From positions 1 to 64,000 of the forward strand of contig CAJUNJ010000010.1 in NCBI GenBank assembly GCA_910587825.1: a stretch of DNA of 64,000 bases, read 5' to 3'. A program made the translations under genes and the position numbers. The first letter of the stretch is position 1. The number at the start of each line of letters is the position of its first letter. Origin of the DNA: an uncultured Christensenellaceae bacterium (GTDB lineage: Bacteria; Bacillota; Clostridia; Christensenellales; Borkfalkiaceae). Of this stretch, positions 24,551-33,474 are shown in pieces. The notes under the pieces are model-generated. The model saw nothing but the letters and a program-made list of their open reading frames with translations, was not told where the DNA came from and ran no database searches.

Positions 24551-25805
24551 TGAGAAAATGACAGCACCTTTAATGGCGTATTATGAAGAGCACAGCTTAG
24601 GATTTGGTCAAGACTGTGATTTAAATGAAGAATCAAAAGTATTGCTTTCGCAGTTGCTTTCCAAAGTGCAGAAAATCAAATCTTTTGATAAAAATAATGA
24701 GCGTTGGAAATTCTGGGTATCTGTTCCGCGGGGAACGTTTGAGGATTATGCAGAATTGCGTGATAGTGCTGATTATAAAACACATAAGGCTTTTGTTCAG
24801 TCATGGAAAGATTGGTTTCCAAAAGAAGTTTATTGGTATGAAGTAATTATAGTTTCTGCTAATGGCTGTGTTCTGATTTTAATTAATAATTCAGCTGTAT
24901 TAAGTATTAGTCCGCAATATCAGGCTGAATGGGACAAGCGTGATTTTTCTGACTTGTTGGTTTTTCTTTCAGATGAGGTTGAGAAAATAATTAGCGGATT
25001 AAGTGCAGGAACGTATAACGAATATTTGAATTCTGTTCTTCCTTATGAGTGCCGTAAAGGCGTTATTTCAAGGGCTAAGCTCTGGGAGATTAGTTTAAAG
25101 CAAAAAGAATATTATTGCGGCTCCTTGTCCGCTGAAGAAATAGAAAAATTTGCAGATTATGACAGCAAAAAAACAGTTGAACATATCAAGGAAATGACAG
25201 CTCAACTGTATTATAATGCTTGTGCAATTTGTTATACTGCGGCGCGGTTTAATGGGCTTGACGGAATGACACCTAAGCAAATGTATCTGCGGTTTGCTGA
25301 TAATCGTGATGGCGGTTTATCAACCATTGAGGACAGCTCCGTTGAAGCGTTTGAAAGATGGTTTAATCTTACAGACAAGGAGAAATGGAAAATTCAAAAT
25401 CCAAGCCATATGTGGCAGATTTCTCAAGGTAGTACACATACAATAATTTGCCTATATACGGATGTCAACGAGAACGGTTACTATTTGACTTTAGCAGGCG
25501 GAGAACACTGTCGAACAGATGAAGTCGTGCGAATGTTCAATGCTTTAAGAGCAAACGGATTTCCTGTTTATTATCATTCTCACGAGCGAATTACTAAAGC
25601 ATTATTAGGACAAGATGAAATTGGAATTGTGCCTTGCTTTAAAAGACCTTTTCTTTATTGGTATGGTGGGTTTAAAAATTCTGATGTAATCTCTTTTGTC
25701 CAGCTTGATGAGGAAGAATTTACTAAAGAAGAAATTGCCGAAATAGTTAAGGCGGCACAATGGTTTGAATTGTATAAGCTTGAATTGCAGGGGGATAGCC
25801 TTTGA
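24543..25805 (+). CDS. Hypothetical protein, 420 aa
   Basis: I do not recognise a family. The start at 24543 (MDNEKMTAPLMAYYEEHS) is inside the end of the preceding gene; an upstream codon at 24525 is less likely. An N-terminal helical region is followed by FWVSVPRGTFEDYAELRD and WYEVIIVSANGCVLILIN. The middle has YNACAICYTAARFNGLDG, and the C-terminal section QGSTHTIICLYTDVNENGYYLTLAGG ends with an acidic helix. No catalytic signature is identified. It seems soluble. Confidence 0.6.
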   Translation: MDNEKMTAPLMAYYEEHSLGFGQDCDLNEESKVLLSQLLSKVQKIKSFDKNNERWKFWVSVPRGTFEDYAELRDSADYKTHKAFVQSWKDWFPKEVYWYEVIIVSANGCVLILINNSAVLSISPQYQAEWDKRDFSDLLVFLSDEVEKIISGLSAGTYNEYLNSVLPYECRKGVISRAKLWEISLKQKEYYCGSLSAEEIEKFADYDSKKTVEHIKEMTAQLYYNACAICYTAARFNGLDGMTPKQMYLRFADNRDGGLSTIEDSSVEAFERWFNLTDKEKWKIQNPSHMWQISQGSTHTIICLYTDVNENGYYLTLAGGEHCRTDEVVRMFNALRANGFPVYYHSHERITKALLGQDEIGIVPCFKRPFLYWYGGFKNSDVISFVQLDEEEFTKEEIAEIVKAAQWFELYKLELQGDSL

Positions 25806-25999
25806 TGAAGATAATTAAAAATGCGATTAAATGCAAGCACTGTGGGGATGTTATCGAATCTACATACCGGCACGACTTTGTTACTTGCTCTTGTGGGTGT
25901 TGTAGTGTTGATGGCGGTCTTGATTATTTAAGGCGTTGTTTTATGAATTCTGAAGCTGAAGATTACATTGATCTCAGTGAAACCGTATCAGACGAATAA
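25805..25999 (+). CDS. Zinc-ribbon-like small protein, 64 aa
   Basis: It contains IKCKHCGDVIESTYRHDFVT followed by CSCGCCSVDGGLDYLRR, a CxxC...CxC zinc-ribbon pattern of small proteins seen scattered in clostridial mobile DNA. The ATG overlaps the stop of the preceding gene. The function is unknown. Confidence 0.65.
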   Translation: MKIIKNAIKCKHCGDVIESTYRHDFVTCSCGCCSVDGGLDYLRRCFMNSEAEDYIDLSETVSDE

Positions 26000-26108
26000 A
26001 ATAATCAAATAATGGTTGTGGAAGGCAATTGAAGTGAGCGTAGATAGAGCTTGGTAGAGAGCTTGATAATTTAAAGTAATAATTGTTTTAAAATTTTATA
26101 AAATGCTG

Positions 26109-26137
26109 TTGTATTTTTCGTAAAATTGTGCTACAAT
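26109..26137 (+). promoter_or_regulatory. Promoter of the toxin-antitoxin pair
   Basis: TTGTAT (26109-26114), 17 bases and TACAAT (26132-26137), upstream of an AAAGGAGG site and the antitoxin start at 26178. Confidence 0.6.
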
Positions 26138-26177
26138 AATTACAGCAAGAATAAAATGTATTAAAGGAGGCACATTG

Positions 26178-26423
26178 ATGAATATTAAACCAATTTCAGA
26201 TTTGCGAAACTACAATACTGTTTTAAAAGATTGTCAAGCTGATTCGCCTGTGTTCTTAACTAAGAATGGGCGCGGCAGGTATGTCATAATGGATGCTGAA
26301 CAATACGATAGCATAATGGCAGAAATGCGCCTTATGAGCAAAATAGTTAAAGCAGAACAAAGAATAGAAAACGGTGAATCATACTTGGAGATGTCCGAGT
26401 TAAAAAAGAAACTTGGGATGTGA
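26178..26423 (+). CDS. Phd/YefM-family antitoxin
   Basis: 81 residues. The N-terminal DNA-binding half has the family pattern NIKPISDLRNYNTVL and SPVFLTKNGRGRYVIMD. The C-terminal helix (RIENGESYLEMSELKKKLG) would wrap the toxin. The ATG at 26178 is preferred over the TTG one codon earlier, with GGAGG upstream. The antitoxin typically represses its own promoter. It is followed seven bases later by the toxin gene. Confidence 0.9.
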   Translation: MNIKPISDLRNYNTVLKDCQADSPVFLTKNGRGRYVIMDAEQYDSIMAEMRLMSKIVKAEQRIENGESYLEMSELKKKLGM

Positions 26424-26429
26424 GGAATT

Positions 26430-26732
26430 ATGAAATTAAAAATCAATCCACAGGTTTATGACGATTTGGTCGATATAAAAGCAAGTATAGCTGAGGACAG
26501 TCCAGAGCAAGCCGTGAGGGTTGTTGCCAAAATTTTGTCTGATATGGAACGACTTGTTGACTTCCCCGAGAGTGGAAACAAGTTGAGCAATAAGATTCGA
26601 TTTGAGGTAAAATATCGATACATAATCACTTATTCGTACGCTTCGGTTTATTACGTCGAGGATGACTCAGTTATAGTTACAACGGTGTTGCATCTGGCGA
26701 GAGATTTTTCCGCAATTAAATTTGAAGATTAG
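26430..26732 (+). CDS. RelE/ParE-superfamily toxin
   Basis: 100 residues. The fold pattern is typical: LKINPQVYDDLVDIKASIAE helix, ERLVDFPESGNKL, FEVKYRYIITYSYASVYYVE strands and TTVLHLARDF. ParE-type toxins poison gyrase and RelE-type ones cut ribosome-bound mRNA; the sequence alone does not settle which. The pair sits at the end of region A, just left of the tRNA-Leu remnant, a usual place for an element-stabilising module. Confidence 0.88.
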   Translation: MKLKINPQVYDDLVDIKASIAEDSPEQAVRVVAKILSDMERLVDFPESGNKLSNKIRFEVKYRYIITYSYASVYYVEDDSVIVTTVLHLARDFSAIKFED

Positions 26733-26787
26733 AATTGCATAAATGTTAGGTTTGCGACTTTTTGCGACCACAAATTTTTTGTTACTA

Positions 26788-26844
26788 AAAACACAATATA
26801 TAGTGTAATTGCTATTGCATAAAGCACTACATATTGTGTTTTTT
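26788..26844 (+). terminator. Intrinsic terminator after the toxin gene
   Basis: An 18-bp stem with one wobble (26788-26805 with 26825-26842) and a 19-base loop, followed by a T-run. It ends just before the tRNA-Leu remnant. Confidence 0.75.
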
Positions 26845-26854
26845 GCTTATTTCA

Positions 26855-26914
26855 AGGGACTTAAAATCCCTCGGTAGAAATACCGTGCCGGTTCAAGTCC
26901 GGCCTCGGGCACCA
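26855..26914 (+). tRNA. 3' part of tRNA-Leu(TAA), attachment-site remnant
   Basis: An intact anticodon arm (AGGGA, loop CTTAAAA with anticodon TAA, TCCCT), a long variable arm (CGGTA-gaaa-TACCG), a perfect T-arm (GCCGG TTCAAGT CCGGC) and the CTCGGGCACCA 3' end are present. The D-arm and 5' acceptor strand are missing. This is the kind of 3' tRNA duplicate left by tyrosine-recombinase integration. A partner copy lies at 43179-43233. Confidence 0.85.
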
Positions 26915-26915
26915 G

Positions 26916-26952
26916 CAGAACGGGAGAAATTCACAAAATTTCTCCCGTTCTG
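26916..26952 (+). terminator. Perfect 16-bp hairpin after the tRNA remnant
   Basis: The 16-bp arms 26916-26931 and 26937-26952 flank a five-base loop, two bases after CCA. Such hairpins follow functional tRNA genes as terminators. The T-run after it is weak. Confidence 0.7.
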
Positions 26953-26957
26953 TTATG

Positions 26958-26980
26958 TTTGGGAAGTAATTGGGAAGTTA
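26958..26980 (+). repeat. GGGAAGT direct repeat, left end of island
   Basis: TTTGGGAAGT and TTGGGAAGTT in tandem. A very similar pair lies at 43015-43037, near the other end of the island and in the same orientation. Possible recombinase arm-binding sites. Confidence 0.5.
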
Positions 26981-27129
26981 TTTTACCCCTTTTTTACCCC
27001 AAAACCGACGGTTTTTTTGTAAATTACAGTTTGTATTCAATTTTGTTAATTTCTTGCAAGATATACTCCTGCGAATAGGTCGTATATCTCTGCTGTTTCC
27101 TCTTGAGAATAATCACGCTCTAATATAAG

Positions 27130-27507
27130 TTAGTAAATTGCTTTGTCAGTTTTAGAACAGTTGGCAATAGCAGCTTCCCTGTCTAGCCTTTCGCAAAGTT
27201 CGTCTTCGCTGGTGTATGATTTTTTATCCGGATAGTTCCACCACGGATCGTATTCGGCATCGTCTTCTATATCTTCGTAATCATTATAATACGTTGGGAA
27301 ATTTGTGCGGTGGCGGAACTGCCTGCGATCACTGTAGTATTCTTTTTTATCTCTCTTTTTGAGTGCTTTATAGACTTCTGGTAAAACTTTGTATTTTACT
27401 ATTCGGTTGCCGTTAGGATAGCAGTATGTAAATTTTCCGTCTACAGGTTCCGTTTGTTTTCTGCGATTAAAATAGTAAGCCGGAATATGCGGATTGATGA
27501 AATACAT
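27130..27507 (-). CDS. Hypothetical protein, 125 aa, resembling the N-terminal part of element sigma-like proteins
   Basis: The pattern RIVKYKVLPEVYKALKKRDKKEYYSDRRQ followed by an acidic, tyrosine-rich stretch is reminiscent of small sigma-like or regulatory proteins of clostridial conjugative elements. The C-terminal helix-turn-helix expected there is not seen. It may be a truncated copy. GGAGG precedes the ATG. The family assignment is tentative. Confidence 0.5.
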   Translation of the reverse strand: MYFINPHIPAYYFNRRKQTEPVDGKFTYCYPNGNRIVKYKVLPEVYKALKKRDKKEYYSDRRQFRHRTNFPTYYNDYEDIEDDAEYDPWWNYPDKKSYTSEDELCERLDREAAIANCSKTDKAIY

Positions 27508-27712
27508 AACTACCTCCTTGCCTGTTTTAGAGTTTTATTATAACATATTAAACTTGACAGATATAGGCATAAATTAAAAATTTTTTATAGGAATTTAAAT
27601 GTTTTTTGCATAGCCAAAATTTTGTTAAAAGTGGGACAAAATTGATTGCCTAAGCAGGATAAGGAGAGTGCTACAATGAGTCCTCTCGACCTCGCTTGCT
27701 TCGCTCGCTCGG

Positions 27713-27735
27713 AAAAAGCGGGAAACCCGCTTTTT
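27713..27735. terminator. Bidirectional terminator
   Basis: AAAAAGCGGG, loop AAA, CCCGCTTTTT: a perfect 10-bp stem with A- and T-runs on the two sides. Confidence 0.8.
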
Positions 27736-27797
27736 ATATCACCACGGTGATATATTTTAGATGTATCATTGACTAACTATGTGCTATATGATATAAT
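27735..27797 (+). promoter_or_regulatory. Promoter with upstream dyad for the XRE gene
   Basis: A dyad TATATCACC-AC-GGTGATATA (27735-27754) lies 14 bases upstream of TTGACT (27769-27774), followed by 17 bases and TATAAT (27792-27797). The predicted transcript start, about 27804, coincides with the ATG at 27805. Confidence 0.7.
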
Positions 27798-27804
27798 AAT
27801 TTCT

Positions 27805-28020
27805 ATGAACGTAAATGCTTATTCTGAGACAAATTTAAAACGCATTAGAACGATATACGGATGTTCACAAAAGAAGCTTGCCGAAATGTCTGGCGTGAGT
27901 TTGCGGTCTATTCAGATGTACGAGCAACGGAACAAAGATATTAATAAAGCACAATCAGAATCGCTTTACCGTTTGGCAAAAGCGCTAGGCTGCAAAATGG
28001 AAGACTTGTTAGAAGAATAA
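27805..28020 (+). CDS. XRE-family regulator, leaderless
   Basis: 71 residues, essentially one helix-turn-helix domain (LKRIRTIYGCSQKKLAEMSGVSLRSIQMYEQR) and a short tail. A longer in-frame start at 27769 is rejected because that TTG is the -35 box of the promoter. With TATAAT ending at 27797, the mRNA would begin at or next to the ATG. It is the first gene of the island and may control its cargo through the upstream dyad. Confidence 0.8.
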   Translation: MNVNAYSETNLKRIRTIYGCSQKKLAEMSGVSLRSIQMYEQRNKDINKAQSESLYRLAKALGCKMEDLLEE

Positions 28021-28153
28021 CGTTGTCGAATAATGTCACAATTTTGCTAAAATAGCTGTCTAATAAAGGTAGTAATGTATGATAGAAAAAGCTGTTCATT
28101 GAAAGAATTTTATAAGTTGGTTAGTAGAAATTATTAATACAAAGGAGAAAATA

Positions 28154-28903
28154 ATGACTGAAATAGAGGAGATTAAATATGCCAAGGATGTTATCGAAAG
28201 TCTTGCGCGGGGAATAAACCCTTTGAGCGGGGAGACAATACCGGAAGACGAAGTTATAAATAATGTAAAAATATCAAGATGCCTTTTTTATGTTGTCGAT
28301 GTGTTAGAAAAGTTATGCGAAGGTGAATATTCAAAAAAGAAAAAGAAAACAAAAACGCCTTTAACTATTAAAGAAGGAGAGCTTGAGAATTTTGATTATT
28401 ATGACGGCGGTATAGCCATTTCAGACATTGTTAAAAGGATTAATGATATTGTGGGCTATGACGGAAGAAAAATAAATAGAGGACTGATAATTAATTGGTT
28501 GATTGAGGATGGCTTTATAGTAGAAAATGAAATTAACGGACGTAAATATAAATTACCTACGGACAAAGGGAATGAAGCGGGCATATATACCGAAGAAAGA
28601 TTTGGTTATAATGGTAACTATAAAGTGGTACTGTATGATAAAAATGCGCAGAGAATTATTATAGCGCATCTTAATGAAACTATCGGAAGTAATATCACCA
28701 TTAATCAACAGACAACAAATATTATTCAGACTGACTCAAATCGGGGTAAACCTTGGGATAGTAAGCAAGAAGAAGAGTTAACTAAAATGTTTAAAGACGG
28801 GTTGACGGTAAACGAAATTGCTAACACCATGATGAGATCTCAGGGAGGGATAAGAGCGAGACTGTTAAAATTGGGTTTAATAAAAGATATAAATGAAGTG
28901 TAA
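28154..28903 (+). CDS. Hypothetical protein with C-terminal helix-turn-helix, helicase partner
   Basis: 249 residues. The N-terminal segment AKDVIESLARGINPLSGETIPEDEV followed by NVKISRCLFYVVDVLEKL looks like a conserved accessory module seen near SF1 helicases in Bacillota. The middle is acidic and Gly/Tyr-rich, and the C-terminus (WDSKQEEELTKMFKDGLTVNEIANTM) resembles a Myb/SANT-like or resolvase-type helix-turn-helix. AAAGGAG precedes the ATG. It lies 15 bases before the helicase gene, so the two probably work together. Confidence 0.65.
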   Translation: MTEIEEIKYAKDVIESLARGINPLSGETIPEDEVINNVKISRCLFYVVDVLEKLCEGEYSKKKKKTKTPLTIKEGELENFDYYDGGIAISDIVKRINDIVGYDGRKINRGLIINWLIEDGFIVENEINGRKYKLPTDKGNEAGIYTEERFGYNGNYKVVLYDKNAQRIIIAHLNETIGSNITINQQTTNIIQTDSNRGKPWDSKQEEELTKMFKDGLTVNEIANTMMRSQGGIRARLLKLGLIKDINEV

Positions 28904-28918
28904 CGAATATAGGGAAAA

Positions 28919-30739
28919 ATGGGCAAATATATTGAGAAGATAAAGCTGTCAAAGGAACAGCAACAATTTATTGATAAAGCTAAATGGGGAGATAATATTC
29001 TTGTTGATGCATGTATCGGCAGCGGTAAGACAACGGCAATTCAGCATCTTTGCAATGAATTACCTTCACATTTAAAAATTCTTTATCTTACATATAACAA
29101 GCTATTAAAATTAGATGCAAAAAGCAAAATCCGAAATAGAAATGTTAATGTTACGAACTATCACGGATTTGCTTACAATGAATTAGATAAGATAGGTATT
29201 CACGTTGCTATCCCAGAATTAGTGCAGACATTTAATAAGGTGAAACCAAAATTACCTCGTTATGACGTTCTGATAATTGACGAATATCAGGATATTGAGC
29301 AAGAATTTGCAGATATGTTGCTATTTATCAAATCTTGCATTCCTAAAATTCAGATTATTGCCGTCGGCGATATGGAACAAAAAATATACGATAAAACTAC
29401 ACTTAACGTCCCTGAATTTATAGATAGATTTTTGGGTAGGCATTTAAAGTTGGAATTTACTCAATGCTTCAGGCTATCAGCCGCTCATGCGGCAAAACTT
29501 GGGCGAATCTGGCAAAAAAATATTATTGGAGTGAATAACGGCTGTGTAGTTGAAGAGATGGATTTAAATTCCGTAATAAACGTAATTGCAAGCTACGATA
29601 CACATGATATTTTGTGCCTCGGAGGTCGAACAGGGGACCTTGCTGAAACTTTGAATTTGCTTGAAGAAAACTATCCTGAGAAGTTTAATAAGAATACTGT
29701 CTATGCGAGTATAAAGGATGACGACGGTAATGCAGGCGCTACAAATCCAAATAAAACTTCTGCAATATTTACTACTTTCGATGCAAGTAAGGGATTAGAA
29801 CGTAAACTTTGTGTAGTTTTTGATTTTACGGAAAGCTATTGGGAAGTAAGAATTGACAAGCCTCAACAGTCGTATAAAATTTTAAGAAATATATTTTGCG
29901 TTGCGGCAAGTCGAGGGAAAGAACGGATAATTTTTGTTAAGCATGATGAGGACATGTTGTCTGAACAGACATTATCTACGCCGAGAGAAATTAATTTGGA
30001 ATTTACGGACGTTGATATCTCATCAATGTTCGATTTCAAATATAAAGAAGATATTGAAGAATGTTTTTCCCATTTATCTGTAAGCAAAATACATAAACCT
30101 AATCAGCTATCTGAAATAAATATTAAGAATTCTGATGGCTTGATTGATTTGTCGCCATGCATCGGCATTTACCAAGAGGCGGTGTATTTTAGGAATTATG
30201 AAATAAATGAAGATATAGAGCTGTATTTTGATTTGCATAAGGATAAGCAATATCTTTATAGTGCAGATATTTTTAATTTAAATCTGGACGATAAAATACT
30301 TTTTATAACATCTCTTCATACAAAGCAAAATAGATATAGGATTCAGGTAGATACACCATTTGTTACAGAAGAAGGCAAACAGAGGATAAAAGATAGGTTA
30401 GGTGAGAAATTTAGTAGAGACGAAAACGTGCAGGCACGATGTCAAATTGATTTTTGTAAAGACAAAAATGCACGGATATTGTTTTCCGCTATTGGTTTTG
30501 CCGACGTTATAAAAGACGAAACTGTCTATGAATTAAAATTTGTTGCGGAACTTTCTCATGAACATTTTTTGCAGTGTGCCTCGTATATGATTGCACTTGG
30601 ATTGAGTAAAGGTGTGCTTTGGAATACAAGAAACAACGAGTGTTACGCTATCTCCATTCCAAATACTCAAACGTTTATGGATGCAGTTGTAAAAGCCGTT
30701 ACGAAAGGTTATTTAAAAAAATATTATCCCCAAAAATAG
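28919..30739 (+). CDS. SF1 (UvrD-like) helicase with C-terminal PD-(D/E)XK nuclease
   Basis: 606 residues. Walker A is ACIGSGKTT (K37). Walker B is VLIIDEYQD near 120. Motif III (AVGDMEQKIYD), the CFRLS segment, the TFDASKGLERK motif and AASRGKERIIFVKHD follow in the usual SF1A order. The C-terminal ~130 residues have a RecB-like nuclease pattern: GFADVI, ETVYELKFV with E and K, then QCASYMIALG. It couples ATP-driven unwinding to DNA cleavage and is short for an AddA/RecB protein. It lies between the HTH-bearing partner and a DnaQ-like exonuclease, suggesting an anti-invader or repair cassette. Confidence 0.85.
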   Translation: MGKYIEKIKLSKEQQQFIDKAKWGDNILVDACIGSGKTTAIQHLCNELPSHLKILYLTYNKLLKLDAKSKIRNRNVNVTNYHGFAYNELDKIGIHVAIPELVQTFNKVKPKLPRYDVLIIDEYQDIEQEFADMLLFIKSCIPKIQIIAVGDMEQKIYDKTTLNVPEFIDRFLGRHLKLEFTQCFRLSAAHAAKLGRIWQKNIIGVNNGCVVEEMDLNSVINVIASYDTHDILCLGGRTGDLAETLNLLEENYPEKFNKNTVYASIKDDDGNAGATNPNKTSAIFTTFDASKGLERKLCVVFDFTESYWEVRIDKPQQSYKILRNIFCVAASRGKERIIFVKHDEDMLSEQTLSTPREINLEFTDVDISSMFDFKYKEDIEECFSHLSVSKIHKPNQLSEINIKNSDGLIDLSPCIGIYQEAVYFRNYEINEDIELYFDLHKDKQYLYSADIFNLNLDDKILFITSLHTKQNRYRIQVDTPFVTEEGKQRIKDRLGEKFSRDENVQARCQIDFCKDKNARILFSAIGFADVIKDETVYELKFVAELSHEHFLQCASYMIALGLSKGVLWNTRNNECYAISIPNTQTFMDAVVKAVTKGYLKKYYPQK

Positions 30740-30741
30740 AT

Positions 30742-31335
30742 ATGAGTAAGTTCGCTGTAATTGATACTGAAACAAATTGGAATAATGAGGTTATGTCGAT
30801 TGGCGTAGTCATTGATGACGATGAACGCTTTGATAAACCGCGAATAAATAATGCTTTTATACCTTTGGATAGAAGATACTATATTATTACCCCTGAGTGT
30901 GAAGTTGGGGGTATGTATGGCTATGTATTAAATAGCATATCAAAAGAATTTACAATAAAATGCAGCAGAGAGCAGGCAATAAAAGACTTATTGCGTTGGT
31001 TAAATTGCTATCGAATAAAAGCTATTTTTGCATATAATGCATCATTTGATTGCAGATGCTTACCGGAGCTTAATATGTTTGAATGGTATGATATTATGCG
31101 ATTAGCTGCATACAAGCAATACAACCCTAAAATTGTAGATGAGTTGGCTTGTTGTTCTACGGGAAGATTGAGGCGAGGCTATGGAGTTGAACCGATATTA
31201 AAAATGCTAATGGGCAATGAATACTTTAGCAAAACTTATTCTGAGTCTCATAATGCTTTGCTTGATGCTCAAGATGAACTTAAAATTATGTATTTGTTGC
31301 GATATAAAATCAAAGATTACATAAAGTTGAATTAA
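30742..31335 (+). CDS. DnaQ-like 3'-5' exonuclease
   Basis: 197 residues starting at 30742, two bases after the helicase stop. The DEDD motifs are visible: FAVIDTETNWNNEVMSIG (D and E), FAYNASFDCRCL (third acidic residue) and ESHNALLDAQDEL (DEDDh histidine and last Asp). It is likely a proofreading-type or RNase T-like exonuclease acting with the helicase-nuclease. No polymerase is adjacent. An upstream in-frame extension overlaps the helicase and is rejected. Confidence 0.8.
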   Translation: MSKFAVIDTETNWNNEVMSIGVVIDDDERFDKPRINNAFIPLDRRYYIITPECEVGGMYGYVLNSISKEFTIKCSREQAIKDLLRWLNCYRIKAIFAYNASFDCRCLPELNMFEWYDIMRLAAYKQYNPKIVDELACCSTGRLRRGYGVEPILKMLMGNEYFSKTYSESHNALLDAQDELKIMYLLRYKIKDYIKLN

Positions 31336-31397
31336 AGGAAAAAAGCAATTACGGCGTTTACAAAGCGCACTAATTTAAATTATATAGAAGAAAATTT

Positions 31398-33473
31398 ATG
31401 GCAAGATATTATTTCGCATCGACAATTAAAGAATTCTTACAGTCAAACACTGTCTTGCAGACTTTGTGTCAAGGCAGCGAGTTTGACATAAACCTTGCGC
31501 AACGTGATGCTTGGCAAAAAGAGATTGCAATATTAAAAAATTTACTCCGCCCTTACGAGCACGGACAAGTAATTATGGAATATGACATTCCGCGACTTGG
31601 CAAGCGTGCGGATGTAATTATTTTGCTCAATCGTGTTGTCTTCGTTCTGGAATTCAAAGTCAGTTCTGGCGAATTTTTGCGCCACGATGCGGAGCAGGTC
31701 TGGGACTATGCGCTTGATCTCAAGAATTTTCAGGAAGCAAGTCACGATAGAACAATAGTCCCCATTTTAGTTGCAACGGAAGCAAAATCGGCTTCAATTA
31801 AATGGCAAAAGAGCATATATGACGATGATGTATACGAGCCTCTTTGCACTAACTCGGCCTTGCTGCCCGATTTAGTTAAAAACATATTAGCTGATAATAA
31901 GAACGATATAGATTTAACAGATTTGGACGATAGTCAATGGATAAGCTCGCGCTATTCGCCCACGCCAACAATAATTCAGGCAGCAAGTTATATGTATACT
32001 CATCATAGTGTGGAAGATATAACTAAGACTGAAGCGACTGGCGAAATGCTTAAAAACACTACGGATAGCATTATTGAAATAATCAAGAAAACGCGAGAAC
32101 GCGGAGAAAAAGCTATCTGTTTTGTAACGGGTGTTCCCGGTGCAGGTAAGACACTAGTTGGACTGAATGTCGCCATACAGCAGTTTGAAAAGACTGAAAA
32201 TGGTGACAACGAAATGGCAGTTTATCTTTCCGGTAACGGCCCGCTTGTTGACGTATTAACAGAATCCTTGGCTCGCGATAAAAAGAAGCAAGCGGAGGAG
32301 AAGTGCGAGAAGTGCAACATCACCGACGCGCGCAGGCAGGTGAAATCGTTTATCCAAATAATTCATCACTACCGAAACGACTATATTGCGGTTCTAAAAG
32401 ACGACGGGTCAAAGCTTGCGCTCGAAGATGGAAAGTTGCAAGTAGATGAAGCAAAATTTAAGAAACTGAACGGCGAGAAGTTTGAAGGTGTAGAAAACGT
32501 CGCAATATTCGACGAAGCACAGCGTGCCTGGACGAAAGAACAGTTGGCAAGTTGGTTGAGCAGAAAGAAAGGTATCCCTAACTTTCCTTATTCAGAGCCC
32601 GAATTTTTGATTTGGTCGCTTGACCTTCGCCATGATTGGGCGGTTATCGTTTGCCTTGTCGGAGGCGGTCAGGAGATAAATACCGGGGAAGCGGGCATTA
32701 GTGAATGGATAAATGCGCTCAATGATAAATTCAGAGATTGGAAAATTTATATGTCTCCTAATCTAACAGATAGAGAATATGATGAAGGAAAAGTTGCGGA
32801 AAGATTAAAGGGTAATCCCAACGTATGCTTTGACAAATCGCTTCATTTGGCTGTATCTATGCGTTCATTTCGCGCGGAAAGCTTGTCGAAGATAGTACAC
32901 GATATTCTTGAATTGGATGCCGATTCTGCAAGAGTAGAGTATGAGCAAATAAGAGAACGTTACCCCATAGTGCTTACCCGCAATTTAGATAAGGCAAAGG
33001 CGTGGTTGAAGGAAAAAGCAAGGGGAAGCGAGCGCTATGGAATTGTTTGTTCCTCGCAGGCGTATCGTCTTAAACCGCTTGCCATTGATGTGAGGGTAAA
33101 CCCTGACCACGTTCATTGGTTCTTAGATGACGAAAATGATGTGCGGTCTTCACAATTTTTAGAGGACGCGTGCACGGAGTTCCAGGTGCAAGGGCTTGAA
33201 CTTGATTGGATTTGCGTGGTGTGGGACGGAGACTTTCGCTATGAGCCAATTGGTTGGGTACATAAAGAGTTTTTAAGTTCAAAATGGACCAATATAAATA
33301 AACCCGAGCGCCAACTTTATCAGACAAATGCCTATCGTGTTTTATTGACGCGTGCTCGTCAAGGAATGGTGTTGTGCGTTCCTGAAGGCAATCCAGATGA
33401 CGCAACGCGCTTACCGGAGTTTTATGATAATACGTTTGAATTTTTAAAGAGTATTGGATTTGAAGTTATTTGA
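31398..33473 (+). CDS. DUF2075 helicase with N-terminal nuclease domain
   Basis: 691 residues. An N-terminal PD-(D/E)XK-like core lies around 70-87 (KRADVIILLN with D72, VFVLEFKVSS with E85 and K87). The DUF2075 SF1-type helicase follows: Walker A FVTGVPGAGKT (K251), Walker B-like VAIFDEAQRAWT, and late motifs QVQGLELDWICVVW and YQTNAYRVLLTRARQGM. Nuclease-helicase proteins of this kind occur in defence islands. It overlaps the next gene (TGATATG junction region) and begins a three-gene operon with a NUDIX protein and an SF2 helicase. Confidence 0.85.
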   Translation: MARYYFASTIKEFLQSNTVLQTLCQGSEFDINLAQRDAWQKEIAILKNLLRPYEHGQVIMEYDIPRLGKRADVIILLNRVVFVLEFKVSSGEFLRHDAEQVWDYALDLKNFQEASHDRTIVPILVATEAKSASIKWQKSIYDDDVYEPLCTNSALLPDLVKNILADNKNDIDLTDLDDSQWISSRYSPTPTIIQAASYMYTHHSVEDITKTEATGEMLKNTTDSIIEIIKKTRERGEKAICFVTGVPGAGKTLVGLNVAIQQFEKTENGDNEMAVYLSGNGPLVDVLTESLARDKKKQAEEKCEKCNITDARRQVKSFIQIIHHYRNDYIAVLKDDGSKLALEDGKLQVDEAKFKKLNGEKFEGVENVAIFDEAQRAWTKEQLASWLSRKKGIPNFPYSEPEFLIWSLDLRHDWAVIVCLVGGGQEINTGEAGISEWINALNDKFRDWKIYMSPNLTDREYDEGKVAERLKGNPNVCFDKSLHLAVSMRSFRAESLSKIVHDILELDADSARVEYEQIRERYPIVLTRNLDKAKAWLKEKARGSERYGIVCSSQAYRLKPLAIDVRVNPDHVHWFLDDENDVRSSQFLEDACTEFQVQGLELDWICVVWDGDFRYEPIGWVHKEFLSSKWTNINKPERQLYQTNAYRVLLTRARQGMVLCVPEGNPDDATRLPEFYDNTFEFLKSIGFEVI

Positions 33474-33474
33474 T

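Larger units (their letters stand above)
27508..27804. other. Intergenic region with terminator, dyad and promoter
   Basis: Apart from the signals listed separately there is no supported gene. The part near 27676-27710 is a low-complexity CTCG/CTTGC-rich segment. Confidence 0.5.

Noticed and set aside
12229..26732. Type IV secretion or coupling genes of an integrative conjugative element
   Set aside because: No VirB4, VirD4 or relaxase was found in region A, so full conjugation ability is not supported by this window.
26834..27022. 62-codon plus-strand frame
   Set aside because: It reads through the tRNA-Leu remnant and its hairpin; peptide segments such as VPVQVRPRAP are the translation of the T-arm.
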